DNA of 64,000 bases. It comes from an uncultured Oscillospiraceae bacterium (GTDB lineage Bacteria; Bacillota; Clostridia; Oscillospirales; Oscillospiraceae). Each line of letters opens with the position of its first letter. The first letter of the stretch is position 1. The notes under the pieces are model-generated. The model searched no databases and was not told the origin of the DNA. It saw only the letters and a program-made list of their open reading frames with translations. The stretch is taken from positions 1 through 64,000 of the forward strand of contig CAKUED010000002.1 of NCBI GenBank assembly GCA_934646005.1, given 5' to 3'. A program made the position numbers and the translations under genes. Positions 52,882 through 61,286 of the stretch are shown here, piece after piece.

Positions 52882-54075
52882 ATGAAAATAGCAATTGCCG
52901 GCTACGGCACGGTCGGCGGCGGCGTGGCGCGGATCTTGGCTAAAAACGCGCAGACCATCGCCCGCCGCGCGGGGCAGCCGCTGGAGCTGGGTGCAATTTT
53001 GGTCCGGCGGGACTTCCCCGGCGACCCGTTTGAGAGCCACATGGTGCGGGATTTTTCCGCCATTGAACAGGACGACGCGACGCAGCTCGTGGTGGAGACC
53101 ATCGGCGGCTGCGGCGTCGCGCTGGACATCTGCACCCGCGCGCTGCGGCGCGGCAAGCACGTCGTGACCGCCAACAAGCAGCTCGTCGCCGAGCACGGCG
53201 CGGAGCTCATCCAGCTTGCGCAGCGCCACGGCTGTCAGTTCCTGTTTGAGGCGTCGGTCGGCGGCGGCATCCCGGTACTCCATCCGCTCAACGAATGTCT
53301 GGACGCGAACATCGTGAATGACGTGACCGGCATTCTCAACGGCACAACGAATTATATCCTTACGCAGATGCTCGAAAACGGCGCGGAGTACGCGGACGCG
53401 CTCGCGCAGGCGCAGCGGCTCGGCTATGCCGAGGCAGACCCCACCGCCGACGTGGAGGGCATCGACGCCGGACGCAAGGCGTGCATCCTGGCGGACATCG
53501 CCTACGGGCGGCAGATCCCGCCGGAGCGGGTGTCCATGCGCGGCATCTCCGGCATCACGGCGCTCGACGCGCGCTTTGCCGCGGCGGCAGGCATGAAGAT
53601 CAAGCTCCTAGGGCGCGCCATCCGCGCAAACGGCGGGGCGTATGTGTTCGTCTGTCCTCATTTTATTCCGCAGACGCAGATGCTTGCCTGCGTGGGCGAT
53701 GTTTTTAACGCCGTGTCCGTCAGCGCAAGCGAGGTCGGAAACGTCGTGTTCTACGGCCCGGGCGCGGGGCGCTTCCCCACGGCGAGCGCCGTGGTCGGCG
53801 ATATCATCGACATCGCGCGCCATCCTGACCGTCCGCAGCCCTTCCACTGGGAGTCCGACGGCGCGGCGGCGCTGCTGGACGCAAGCAACTATCCCGCCCG
53901 CTTCTTCGTCCGCTCCCGCGCCCCGCGCGCGGCGCTGGAGCAGGCGCTCGGCAAGATCGACTGGCTGCCGGAGCAGGCGGGCGTACAGGGCGGCATCACC
54001 GCCGAAACGACCCGCCGCGCGCTGGAGGCGTCCGGCGCGGCGCTGGACGCGGTCTATCCCATCTTTGAAGTTTAA
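52882..54075 (+). CDS. hom: Homoserine dehydrogenase
   Basis: A 397-residue enzyme reducing aspartate semialdehyde to homoserine with NAD(P)H. The dinucleotide loop GYGTVGGGVARIL is at residues 7-19. The signature region VTANKQLVAEHG, FEASVGGGIPV, GILNGTTNYILTQM and EADPTADVEGIDAGRKA is complete, with the catalytic Lys and Asp/Glu in place. The C-terminal ~80 residues are poorly like an ACT domain, so feedback inhibition may be altered. It lies between the dehydrogenase and aspartate kinase genes, 18 nt from the latter. Confidence 0.95.
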   Translation: MKIAIAGYGTVGGGVARILAKNAQTIARRAGQPLELGAILVRRDFPGDPFESHMVRDFSAIEQDDATQLVVETIGGCGVALDICTRALRRGKHVVTANKQLVAEHGAELIQLAQRHGCQFLFEASVGGGIPVLHPLNECLDANIVNDVTGILNGTTNYILTQMLENGAEYADALAQAQRLGYAEADPTADVEGIDAGRKACILADIAYGRQIPPERVSMRGISGITALDARFAAAAGMKIKLLGRAIRANGGAYVFVCPHFIPQTQMLACVGDVFNAVSVSASEVGNVVFYGPGAGRFPTASAVVGDIIDIARHPDRPQPFHWESDGAAALLDASNYPARFFVRSRAPRAALEQALGKIDWLPEQAGVQGGITAETTRRALEASGAALDAVYPIFEV

Positions 54076-54093
54076 TGTTCCAGGAGGAATACC

Positions 54094-55302
54094 ATGGCAC
54101 TTATTGTACAGAAATTCGGCGGCAGCTCCGTGGCGGATGCCGAGCGCATCTTCCGCGTGGCAAAGATCATCACCGATACCTATCAGGCGGGCAATCAGGT
54201 CTGCGTCGTGCTCTCGGCGCAGGGCGATACCACCGACGATCTCATTGAAAAAGCGCAGGAGATCAATCCCGACGCCTCCCGGCGTGAGATGGATATGCTC
54301 CTCGCGTGCGGCGAGCAGATGTCCATCGCGCTCATGGCGATGGCGATCGAAAAGCTGGGCTTCCCGGTCGTGTCGCTGTGCGGCTGGCAGATCGGCATGA
54401 GCACCGACACGAACCACTCCGGCGCGCGCATCAAAAAGGTCGAATGCGACCGCGTGCGCGACGAGCTGGACCAGAAGCGCATCGTGCTGGTCGCGGGCTT
54501 CCAGGGCGTTGACCGCCACGGCGACGTGACCACGCTCGGACGCGGCGGCTCGGATACCACGGCGGTGGCGCTGGCGGTGGCGCTGGGCGCGGACCTGTGC
54601 CAAATTTATACCGACGTGGACGGCGTATACACCTGCGACCCGCGCGTCGTGCCCGAGGCGCATAAGCTCGACGAGATCACCTATGACGAAATGCTGGAGC
54701 TGGCGTCCATGGGCGCGCAGGTGCTGCATAACCGCTCGGTCGAGCTTGCCAAAAGCTATAATGTCCGGCTGGAGGTGCTCTCCAGCTTTACCGGCAATCC
54801 CGGTACTATCGTGAAGGAGGCTGCAAAGAAAGTGGAAAAAACCTATATTACCGGCATCGCGCAGGATAAAAAGATCGCCCGCTTCGCCCTCGTCGGGCTG
54901 GAGGATGTGCCAGGCGTTGCGTATAAGCTGTTCAGCGTGCTCGCCAAGGGCAAGATCAATGTCGATATGATCATCCAGTCCCTCGGTCGGGACGAGATGA
55001 AGGACATCGTCTTTACCGTTGCGGAAAAGGACGTCATGGACTGCGCCAAGCTGCTCGACGCGAACAAAGACACGCTGAATTTTGACCACATGGACATCAA
55101 CACCGGCGTTGCGAAGGTCTCCATCGTCGGCGCGGGAATGCTGGAAAACGTCGGCATCGCCGCCAAAATGTTCGAGGCGCTCTATCAGCAGCATATCAAC
55201 ATCCACATGATCTCCACCAGCGAGGTCAAAATCTCGGTGCTCATTGATAAGGACGATTCCGATCGGGCAGTGCGTGTGCTGCATAATCAGTTTTTTCAGT
55301 AA
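54094..55302 (+). CDS. lysC: Aspartate kinase
   Basis: A 402-residue aspartokinase for the first step of the aspartate pathway. [14 protein letters not shown] (residues 4-17), the [19 protein letters not shown] loop, [13 protein letters not shown] and the [10 protein letters not shown] segment are complete. Two ACT domains follow (about 265-402: [40 protein letters not shown]), giving feedback control by lysine or threonine. Clustering with hom suggests a threonine/methionine-directed isoenzyme. AGGAGGAATACC precedes the ATG, and a terminator follows at 55314. Confidence 0.95.
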   Translation: MALIVQKFGGSSVADAERIFRVAKIITDTYQAGNQVCVVLSAQGDTTDDLIEKAQEINPDASRREMDMLLACGEQMSIALMAMAIEKLGFPVVSLCGWQIGMSTDTNHSGARIKKVECDRVRDELDQKRIVLVAGFQGVDRHGDVTTLGRGGSDTTAVALAVALGADLCQIYTDVDGVYTCDPRVVPEAHKLDEITYDEMLELASMGAQVLHNRSVELAKSYNVRLEVLSSFTGNPGTIVKEAAKKVEKTYITGIAQDKKIARFALVGLEDVPGVAYKLFSVLAKGKINVDMIIQSLGRDEMKDIVFTVAEKDVMDCAKLLDANKDTLNFDHMDINTGVAKVSIVGAGMLENVGIAAKMFEALYQQHINIHMISTSEVKISVLIDKDDSDRAVRVLHNQFFQ

Positions 55303-55313
55303 TGTAATGTAGA

Positions 55314-55344
55314 AAAAGGAGGGGCATTGCCCCTCCTTTTAATT
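55314..55344 (+). terminator. Terminator of the hom-lysC operon
   Basis: AAAAGGAGGGGC pairs with GCCCCTCCTTTT over ATT, running into TAATTTT. Confidence 0.85.
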
Positions 55345-55389
55345 TTAATGAATGATGAATGGTGAATAATGAATGATGAATAATTTTGC

Positions 55390-55814
55390 GTAGGGGCGGG
55401 GTTCTACCCCGCCCGCGCAGGATGCAAAAACAAATTTGCACAACAAACGGCGATCACACAAAATCTCCGTAGGGGTCGATGCCCACATCGACCCGGCAAT
55501 ATGCAATCGCAAAAATGCACCCACCATCGGCGAAAACGAAAAATGTTTTGTAGGGGCGGACGCCTCTGTCCGCCCGTTGGGCAACGACAAATTTGCCGCA
55601 ACGTTTTGTAAAAAACGGATGTGCGTTGTGCGGGTCGATGTGGGCATCGACCCCTACAAACGTTGTGCGGATTCGCATTGGTGCGTTCGTGTTTGCGGGT
55701 GCATACCGCCGGGCGGACAGGGCCGTCCGCCCCTACGGGCGCGTGCGTGTTCGCATGGGTGCATCCAAATTTGTGACATTGTGCCGCGCGGGCGGGGTAG
55801 AACCCCGCCCCTAC
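55390..55814. repeat. Intergenic repeat cluster 5 (most complete copy)
   Basis: Six hairpin modules start at 55390, 55469, 55550, 55631, 55710 and 55788, spaced 78-81 nt. The order is GGGGCGGGG type, GGGGTCGATG type, GGGGCGGAC type (all forward), then TCGATG type, CGGAC type and CGGGG type (all reversed). The ~53-nt stretches between modules are themselves conserved between clusters. The tail GGCTCGATTGG follows at 55815, as in cluster 1. Confidence 0.8.
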
Positions 55815-55914
55815 GGCTCGATTGGGAATGCGGTCAAACATTCGCGCCGCGAATGCCTCGTTTCTGTTCTCATTTTCCCCGCACAGGCATACCCTTTTGC
55901 GAGGGGGTCTTACG

Positions 55915-56406
55915 ATGAAAAAGCGCTACATTCTTGCGTTCTTTTTAGCCGCGGTCGCAGGGACGTTACTGCATTTTTTGTACGACTGGCTGCCTGTGCC
56001 GCTGGTGGGGCTGTTTGCGCCGGTGAACGAGAGCGTTTGGGAGCATCTCAAGCTCCTGTTCTGGAACGTGCTCGCGGCGGGGTTTATTCTGTGCCGCAAA
56101 AAAGAGGACCAGCAGCGGGCGTGGTCGGGATTTCTCGCGGCGCTGCTGCTGATGCCGCTGGGGCTGACGGGGCTTTACTATCTGCTCGCGGCGGGCTTCG
56201 GCGTGGCGGCGCTGTGGATCGACCTGACGCTTTACTATCTGACGCTCGCGGGCGGGTTTGCGCTGGCGTATTCGATGGAGAAAAGCGGGAAATGGAGCTT
56301 CCTTTCGGGTGTGATGGTGCTGCTCGTGGGGCTTTACGGCGCGGCGCTCATCCTCTTTACGCTCGCGCCGCCGGAGCTTCCCATTTTTTTGCCGCCGGGC
56401 GCGTAA
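55915..56406 (+). CDS. DUF6512-like membrane protein
   Basis: A 163-residue protein with four to five spans and the pattern HFLYDWLPVPLVGLFAPVNE, SVWEHLKLLFWNVL near its N-terminus, which resembles the DUF6512 family of unknown function. Basic residues (MKKR) start the chain. The ATG at 55915 sits behind GCGAGGGGGTC and begins the conserved part; the upstream frame runs out of repeat cluster 5. It is followed directly by the infC promoter. Confidence 0.7.
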   Translation: MKKRYILAFFLAAVAGTLLHFLYDWLPVPLVGLFAPVNESVWEHLKLLFWNVLAAGFILCRKKEDQQRAWSGFLAALLLMPLGLTGLYYLLAAGFGVAALWIDLTLYYLTLAGGFALAYSMEKSGKWSFLSGVMVLLVGLYGAALILFTLAPPELPIFLPPGA

Positions 56407-56423
56407 AAAATCCAAAATAATGG

Positions 56424-56452
56424 TTGACAAGCGGCAAATCAGCCGCTATAAT
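56424..56452 (+). promoter_or_regulatory. infC-rpmI-rplT promoter
   Basis: Perfect TTGACA (56424-56429) and TATAAT (56447-56452) with a 17-nt spacer. Confidence 0.92.
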
Positions 56453-56458
56453 AGGCGG

Positions 56459-56587
56459 AGACAACAAAGAAGGAGCTTCATGCACCCTCACCTCCAGCAA
56501 TCGCGCGAAGAGGTCCATAGTTCTTTTGACGGAATTATGTGCGGGTGCTTTGCGGCATCCGCACTTTGCATTTGGAGGTGCTTTACC
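56459..56587 (+). promoter_or_regulatory. infC leader RNA (L20-leader type)
   Basis: A ~130-nt leader. CACCTCCA at 56489-56496 is exactly complementary to the infC ribosome-site region TGGAGGTG at 56573-56580. A hairpin GTGCGGGTGC/GCATCCGCAC (56539-56564) followed by TTTGCATTT lies just before it. This fits the known L20 autoregulatory leader, where L20 binding favours a closed or terminated form. An AGAAGGAG-preceded ATG at 56480 opens a frame that continues into infC. Confidence 0.7.
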
Positions 56588-57106
56588 ATCGGGAAATTAG
56601 ATCATCAGATCAACGAGGAGATCCGCGACAAGGAGCTTCGCGTGATCGGGGACAATGGCGAGCAGCTCGGGATCATGTCGTCCGCGCAGGCGCTCGCGCT
56701 GGCGGAGGAGAAGGAGCTCGACCTGGTCAAGATCGCGCCGCAGGCAACGCCGCCCGTGTGCAAGATCATGGACTACGGCAAATTCCGCTTCGAGCAGCTC
56801 AAGCGCGAAAAGGAAGCCCGCAAAAATCAGCGCGTGGTCGAGATCAAGGAGATCCGTATGTCTCCCGGCATTGACACCAACGACCTGAACACCAAGATCA
56901 AAAACGCCATGAAGTTCCTGAAAGATGGCAACCGAGTGAAAGTCACCGTCCGATTCCGTGGCCGCGAAATGGCGCACACCTCGCTGGGTGAGGTCCTGCT
57001 GAAGAAATTCGGCGAGGATTGCGCGGAGGTCGCCACGGTCGAAAAAGGCGCAAAACTGGAGGGACGCAATATGTCCATGTTCCTCAGTCCCAAATCCACG
57101 AAATAA
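56588..57106 (+). CDS. infC: Translation initiation factor IF-3 (ATC start)
   Basis: A 172-residue IF-3: N-domain INEEIRDKELRVIGDNGEQL, a basic linker with KREKEARKNQRVVEIKEIRM, and C-domain DLNTKIKNAMKFLKDGNRVK, FRGREMAHTSLGEVLLKK. It binds the 30S subunit and controls start-site choice. The start is set at ATC 56588, since GGAGGTG lies 7 nt before it and IF-3 genes are known for ATT/ATC/ATA starts used in autoregulation. An in-frame ATG at 56480 with its own ribosome site would add 36 residues unlike IF-3. Confidence 0.93.
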   Translation: MGKLDHQINEEIRDKELRVIGDNGEQLGIMSSAQALALAEEKELDLVKIAPQATPPVCKIMDYGKFRFEQLKREKEARKNQRVVEIKEIRMSPGIDTNDLNTKIKNAMKFLKDGNRVKVTVRFRGREMAHTSLGEVLLKKFGEDCAEVATVEKGAKLEGRNMSMFLSPKSTK

Positions 57107-57139
57107 GAAGCAAGTAAACATTCGGAAGGAGAAACCACC

Positions 57140-57337
57140 ATGCCCAAGCTGAAATCCCATAGCGGCGCGAAAAAGAGATTTAATCTGACCAAGACCGGCA
57201 AGGTCAAGAGAGCGCACGCCTTCAAGAGCCATATCCTCACCAAGAAGACGACCAAGCGTACCCGCAACCTGCGCAAGAACGGCTACGCCGACGTCACTGT
57301 GGAAGATATTGTCAAGAAAATGATCCCGTACAAATAA
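57140..57337 (+). CDS. rpmI: 50S ribosomal protein L35
   Basis: A 65-residue, very basic protein with the L35 pattern [20 protein letters not shown] and [21 protein letters not shown] precedes the ATG. It lies 33 nt behind infC and 32 nt before rplT in the standard operon order. Confidence 0.96.
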   Translation: MPKLKSHSGAKKRFNLTKTGKVKRAHAFKSHILTKKTTKRTRNLRKNGYADVTVEDIVKKMIPYK

Positions 57338-57369
57338 TCGGGTTCGACGACACATAGGAGGATTTAATA

Positions 57370-57723
57370 ATGGCTAGAGTAAAAGGCGCAATGATGACGC
57401 GCAAAAGAAGAAATAAAGTCCTGAAGCTGGCGAAGTCCTACTGGGGCTCCAAGTCCCGCCACTTCAAAATGGCAAAGCAGGCGGTCTACAAGTCCGGCGC
57501 ATATGCCTATGTTGGCCGTAAGCTGAAAAAGCGTGAGTTCCGCAACCTGTGGATCACCCGTATCTCCGCAGCGGTCGCTCCGTTTGACATCAACTACTCC
57601 CGCTTCATGAACGGTCTGAAGAAGGCCGGCATCGAGATGAACCGCAAGGCTCTGTCCGAGCTTGCCATCTCCGATCCCGAAGCGTTCGCCGTCCTCGTGG
57701 ACACCGCGAAGAAGGCTCTGTAA
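57370..57723 (+). CDS. rplT: 50S ribosomal protein L20
   Basis: A 117-residue protein with the L20 signature ([65 protein letters not shown]). Besides its assembly role in 23S rRNA it is the likely repressor acting on the infC leader. TAGGAGGATTTAAT precedes the ATG. Confidence 0.96.
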   Translation: MARVKGAMMTRKRRNKVLKLAKSYWGSKSRHFKMAKQAVYKSGAYAYVGRKLKKREFRNLWITRISAAVAPFDINYSRFMNGLKKAGIEMNRKALSELAISDPEAFAVLVDTAKKAL

Positions 57724-57732
57724 AAAAGCTCT

Positions 57733-57769
57733 AAAAACGCCGCCCGATCAAAATCGGGCGGCGTTTTTT
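57733..57769 (+). terminator. Terminator of the infC operon
   Basis: AAAAACGCCGCCCGAT pairs with ATCGGGCGGCGTTTTTT around CAAA. Confidence 0.9.
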
Positions 57770-57807
57770 GTTTGCCTGAAAAGCCTTGCCTAAAAAGCCT
57801 CGCAGAG

Positions 57808-58046
57808 TTTCGCCGCCGCAGCGGCGAAAATAATTTGAATCATTTTTGCCGGCGGCGTGTACGTCGGCAAAAATACTGCTCAGACTGCAAGTGTGGAAAT
57901 TTTGCGCACGCAAAATTTATGCGCGCGCAGGCTGCAATCCTGCTCAAACGAAAACCCAGCGAAGCGGTTTTCGTTTGAATGCGTGTCAAAATACTTCTTG
58001 ACACGCATAAAGAAAAACCGTAAGCAAGTGACCAGCTTGCTTACGG
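57808..58046. repeat. Run of seven consecutive hairpins
   Basis: Inverted repeats follow almost without gaps: 57808-57829 (TTTCGCCGC/GCGGCGAAA), 57843-57873 (TTTTTGCCG/CGGCAAAAA), 57897-57918 (perfect AAATTTTGCG/CGCAAAATTT), 57927-57943, 57945-57977 (CAAACGAAAAC/GTTTTCGTTTG), 57979-58008 (ATGCGTGTCAA/TTGACACGCAT) and 58018-58046 (CCGTAAGCAAG/CTTGCTTACGG). No reading frame is credible. It may be a structured RNA, a set of decayed terminators or a REP-like element. Confidence 0.65.
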
Positions 58047-58227
58047 CCTTCTCAAAAAATATATGAGGGGAAAATGAAAAAGTGCATATCGCTTCTTGCA
58101 GTATTATAATATCAGGGGGTTATTAAATAAATTAGAGGGTAGTTATTAAATCTTTTTTAAGTTCGATGAAATTTTTTCGCGCCCCGCAGAATTTACAAAA
58201 ATGTCACATCTGGACGCGCCTGACCCA

Positions 58228-58256
58228 TTGACAAAAAATGAAAACGGGAGTATCCT
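58228..58256 (+). promoter_or_regulatory. clpB promoter
   Basis: TTGACA (58228-58233), 17-nt spacer, TATCCT (58251-58256), just upstream of the CIRCE operator. Confidence 0.85.
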
Positions 58257-58269
58257 GTGGACAAATGGA

Positions 58270-58296
58270 TTAGCACTCTACAAGCGAGAGTGCTAA
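58270..58296 (+). promoter_or_regulatory. CIRCE operator (HrcA site)
   Basis: TTAGCACTC, 9 nt, GAGTGCTAA: the exact consensus inverted repeat bound by HrcA, placed at the expected transcription start. It puts clpB under heat-shock control. Confidence 0.95.
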
Positions 58297-58313
58297 ATGA
58301 AGGAGGCGCTTTT

Positions 58314-60920
58314 ATGAACGCTCAAAAATATACGCAAAAATCGCTTGGCGCGGTGCAGGCCGCGCAGGCGCTGACGATCGAAAACCAGAACCAGCAGATC
58401 GAGCAGGTGCATCTGCTTGCCGCGCTGCTGCGGCAGGACGGCGGGCTTGTGCCGCAGCTCCTGCGCAAGATGGGCGTGACGGTGGAGAGCCTGGACGCTG
58501 CCGTGCAGCAGCAGCTCGACAAGCTCCCGCGCGTGACCGGCTCGGGGCGCGAGGCGGATAAATATTACGTTGCGCGCGCCGTGGACGCGTGCCTGACCCG
58601 CGCGGAGGGCATGGCGGACGAGATGCACGACGATTATGTTTCCGTCGAGCATCTGCTGCTGGCGCTCCTTGAAACGGCGGACGCGACGCTGAAAAAACTG
58701 TTTTCCGACTATCGCATCACGAAGGAAGCCTGTTTGCAGGCGCTGCAAAGCGTGCGCGGCAATCAGCGCGTGACGACCGATTCGCCGGAGGATACCTACG
58801 AGGCGCTGGAAAAGTACGGCACGGACCTCGTCGCCCGCGCCCGCGCGCAGAAAATGGACCCTGTGATCGGGCGTGACGAGGAGATCCGAAACGTCATCCG
58901 TATTCTGTCCCGCAAAACGAAAAACAACCCCGTGCTCATCGGTGAGCCGGGCGTCGGCAAAACGGCGATCGCCGAGGGGCTGGCGCAGCGGATCGTCGCG
59001 GGCGATGTGCCCGAGAGCCTGAAGGACAAGACTATCTTCTCGCTGGATATGGGTGCGCTCATCGCGGGCGCAAAGTACCGCGGCGAGTTTGAGGAGCGGC
59101 TGAAAGCCGTGCTGTCCGAGGTCAAAAAGTCCGAGGGGCGTATCATCCTGTTCATCGACGAGCTGCATACCATCGTGGGCGCGGGCAAGACCGAGGGCTC
59201 GATGGACGCGGGCAACCTCTTAAAGCCGATGCTCGCGCGCGGCGAGCTGCACTGCATCGGCGCGACCACGCTGGACGAATACCGGCAGTATATCGAAAAA
59301 GACCCGGCGCTCGAGCGCCGTTTCCAGACCGTGCTCGTGCAGGAGCCGACGGTGGAGGATACCATCGCCATTTTGCGTGGTCTGAAAGAACGCTACGAGG
59401 TGTTCCACGGCGTGGAGATCACCGACCCCGCCATCGTCGCCGCCGCGACGCTCTCGAACCGCTACATCACTGACCGCTTCCTGCCGGATAAGGCGATCGA
59501 CCTCATCGACGAGGCGTGCGCCATGATCCGCACGGAGATGGGCTCGATGCCCACAGAGATGGACGTGGTGGACCGCAAGATCATCCAGCTCGAAATGGAG
59601 GAAGCTGCCCTCAAGGACGAGGAGGACGAGCTGTCGAAGGCGCGCCTTGCCGAGCTGCGGAAAGAACTCGCCGAGCAGCGCGATGCGTTCGCGTCCATGA
59701 AGGCAAAGTGGGAAAACGAAAAGAACGCCATCGGGCGCGTCCAGCAGCTTCGCGAAAGGATCGAGAGCATCAACCGCGAAATTGAAGCCGCCATCCAGAG
59801 CGGCGAAAACGAAAAGGCAGGCAAGCTCAAATACCGCGACCTGCCGGAGGCGCAGAAGCAGCTTGCCGAAGAAGAACAGAAGTCCGGCAAGAGCCGCGAG
59901 AGCAGCCTCCTGCGCACGAAGGTCACGGACGAGGAGATCGCCAAGATCATCGAACGCTGGACGGGCATCCCGACCAGCCGCCTGATGGAGACCGAGCGCG
60001 AAAAGCTGCTGCATCTGGAGGATATTCTCCACAAGCGTGTCGTCGGGCAGGACGAAGCCGTCCGCTCGGTGGCGAACGCCATCCTGCGCTCGCGCGCGGG
60101 CATCCAAGACCCGAACCGTCCGCTCGGCTCGTTCCTGTTCCTGGGGCCCACGGGCGTGGGCAAAACGGAGCTTGCCAAGGCGCTGGCGGCGAGCCTGTTT
60201 GACGATGAAAAGAATCTGGTGCGCATCGATATGTCGGAGTACATGGAGAAATTCTCCGTGTCGCGTTTGATTGGCGCGCCTCCTGGATACGTCGGCTATG
60301 AGGAGGGCGGGCAGCTCACCGAAGCCGTCCGCCGCCGCCCGTACAGCGTCGTGCTGTTCGACGAGGTGGAAAAGGCGCACCCGGACGTCTTTAACATTCT
60401 GCTTCAGGTGCTCGACGATGGGCGCATCACCGATTCGCAGGGGCGGACGGTGGACTTTAAGAACACCATCCTCATCCTCACCTCCAACCTCGGCAGCCAG
60501 TTTTTGCTCGACGGCATCGGCGAGGACGGCGAAATTAGTACCGAGGCGCGCGAGCAGGTGCAGGCGCTGCTGCGCCGCACGTTCCGCCCGGAGTTCCTGA
60601 ACCGTCTGGACGAGATCGTGTTCTACAAGCCGCTGACGCGGGACAATATCACCGCCATCATCGACCTGCAAATTGACGCGCTCAACCGCCGCCTTGCGGA
60701 CAAGCAGATCACCTGCCGTCTGACGGAGGCCGCCAAGCAGTATATCATCGACGCCGCCTACGACCCGCAGTTCGGCGCGCGTCCGCTGCGCCGCTATGTG
60801 CAGCACACCGTGGAAACGCTGCTGGCGCGCCGCCTGCTGGAGGGCAGCATCCTGCCCGGGCAGACGCTCGCGGTGGACGTGGAAAACGGCGAGCTCGTCA
60901 TCCGCGCGGAGAAAGCATAA
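58314..60920 (+). CDS. clpB: ATP-dependent chaperone ClpB
   Basis: An 868-residue Hsp100 disaggregase. Clp N-terminal repeats (1-150) are followed by AAA+ domain 1 (Walker [10 protein letters not shown], Walker [11 protein letters not shown]), the coiled-coil M domain (about 400-540, Glu/Lys/Arg-rich) and AAA+ domain 2 ([20 protein letters not shown], pore loop [12 protein letters not shown]). It lacks the ClpP-binding loop, as expected of ClpB. With DnaK it extracts proteins from aggregates. The ATG at 58314 follows AAGGAGG; the frame upstream runs through the CIRCE site and is not coding. Confidence 0.96.
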   Translation: MNAQKYTQKSLGAVQAAQALTIENQNQQIEQVHLLAALLRQDGGLVPQLLRKMGVTVESLDAAVQQQLDKLPRVTGSGREADKYYVARAVDACLTRAEGMADEMHDDYVSVEHLLLALLETADATLKKLFSDYRITKEACLQALQSVRGNQRVTTDSPEDTYEALEKYGTDLVARARAQKMDPVIGRDEEIRNVIRILSRKTKNNPVLIGEPGVGKTAIAEGLAQRIVAGDVPESLKDKTIFSLDMGALIAGAKYRGEFEERLKAVLSEVKKSEGRIILFIDELHTIVGAGKTEGSMDAGNLLKPMLARGELHCIGATTLDEYRQYIEKDPALERRFQTVLVQEPTVEDTIAILRGLKERYEVFHGVEITDPAIVAAATLSNRYITDRFLPDKAIDLIDEACAMIRTEMGSMPTEMDVVDRKIIQLEMEEAALKDEEDELSKARLAELRKELAEQRDAFASMKAKWENEKNAIGRVQQLRERIESINREIEAAIQSGENEKAGKLKYRDLPEAQKQLAEEEQKSGKSRESSLLRTKVTDEEIAKIIERWTGIPTSRLMETEREKLLHLEDILHKRVVGQDEAVRSVANAILRSRAGIQDPNRPLGSFLFLGPTGVGKTELAKALAASLFDDEKNLVRIDMSEYMEKFSVSRLIGAPPGYVGYEEGGQLTEAVRRRPYSVVLFDEVEKAHPDVFNILLQVLDDGRITDSQGRTVDFKNTILILTSNLGSQFLLDGIGEDGEISTEAREQVQALLRRTFRPEFLNRLDEIVFYKPLTRDNITAIIDLQIDALNRRLADKQITCRLTEAAKQYIIDAAYDPQFGARPLRRYVQHTVETLLARRLLEGSILPGQTLAVDVENGELVIRAEKA

Positions 60921-60924
60921 TTTT

Positions 60925-60961
60925 TGCGGAGACCTGATTTTTCGGGTCTCCGCGATTTTTT
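60925..60961 (+). terminator. clpB terminator
   Basis: GCGGAGACC(TG) pairs with (CG)GGTCTCCGC, followed by GATTTTTT. Confidence 0.88.
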
Positions 60962-61041
60962 GTGCCGGCTTGCCGTCGGTGTGGTATCATGCAGACAGCA
61001 CAGACGCGGCAGGAAAGCCGCACGGAAGGGGGGACAAGACG

Positions 61042-61236
61042 GTGGCAAAGGAAAAACGGGAAAACCGATTTGAAAAGACCCTCCTTCAGTCCGATTCGCT
61101 CACGGGCGGGATGGAAATTTGGGTGGACACGCAGACGGGCGTGAACTATCTCTATCGCTGGAGCGGCTATTCCGGCGGGCTGACCCCGCTGCTCGACCGC
61201 GACGGCAAGCCCGTCGTCACGACCGTGCAGCGCTGA
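61042..61236 (+). CDS. DUF6440-like small protein
   Basis: A 64-residue protein starting at GTG 61042, with a GGAAGGGGGGAC site upstream. The sequence NRFEKTLLQSDSLTGGMEIW, VDTQTGVNYLYRWSGYSGGL, TPLLDRDGKPVV is typical of DUF6440 proteins found in Firmicutes, a short beta-rich fold of unknown role. It stands alone between the clpB terminator and a terminator shared with folC. Confidence 0.75.
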   Translation: MAKEKRENRFEKTLLQSDSLTGGMEIWVDTQTGVNYLYRWSGYSGGLTPLLDRDGKPVVTTVQR

Positions 61237-61242
61237 ACAGAG

Positions 61243-61284
61243 AAAGACCGCTGAGGCTGAAAAACAGCGTCAGCGGTCTTTTTT
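61243..61284. terminator. Bidirectional terminator between DUF6440 and folC
   Basis: AAAGACCGCTGA..CTG pairs with CAG..TCAGCGGTCTTT, and T-runs are present on both strands. It serves both converging genes. Confidence 0.85.
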
Positions 61285-61286
61285 GA

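Noticed and set aside
41603..55814. Regularly spaced (~80 bp) repeats looked at first like CRISPR arrays
   Set aside because: The repeats are three different palindromes, change orientation within an array, and the DNA between them is conserved between arrays rather than unique. No cas genes are present.
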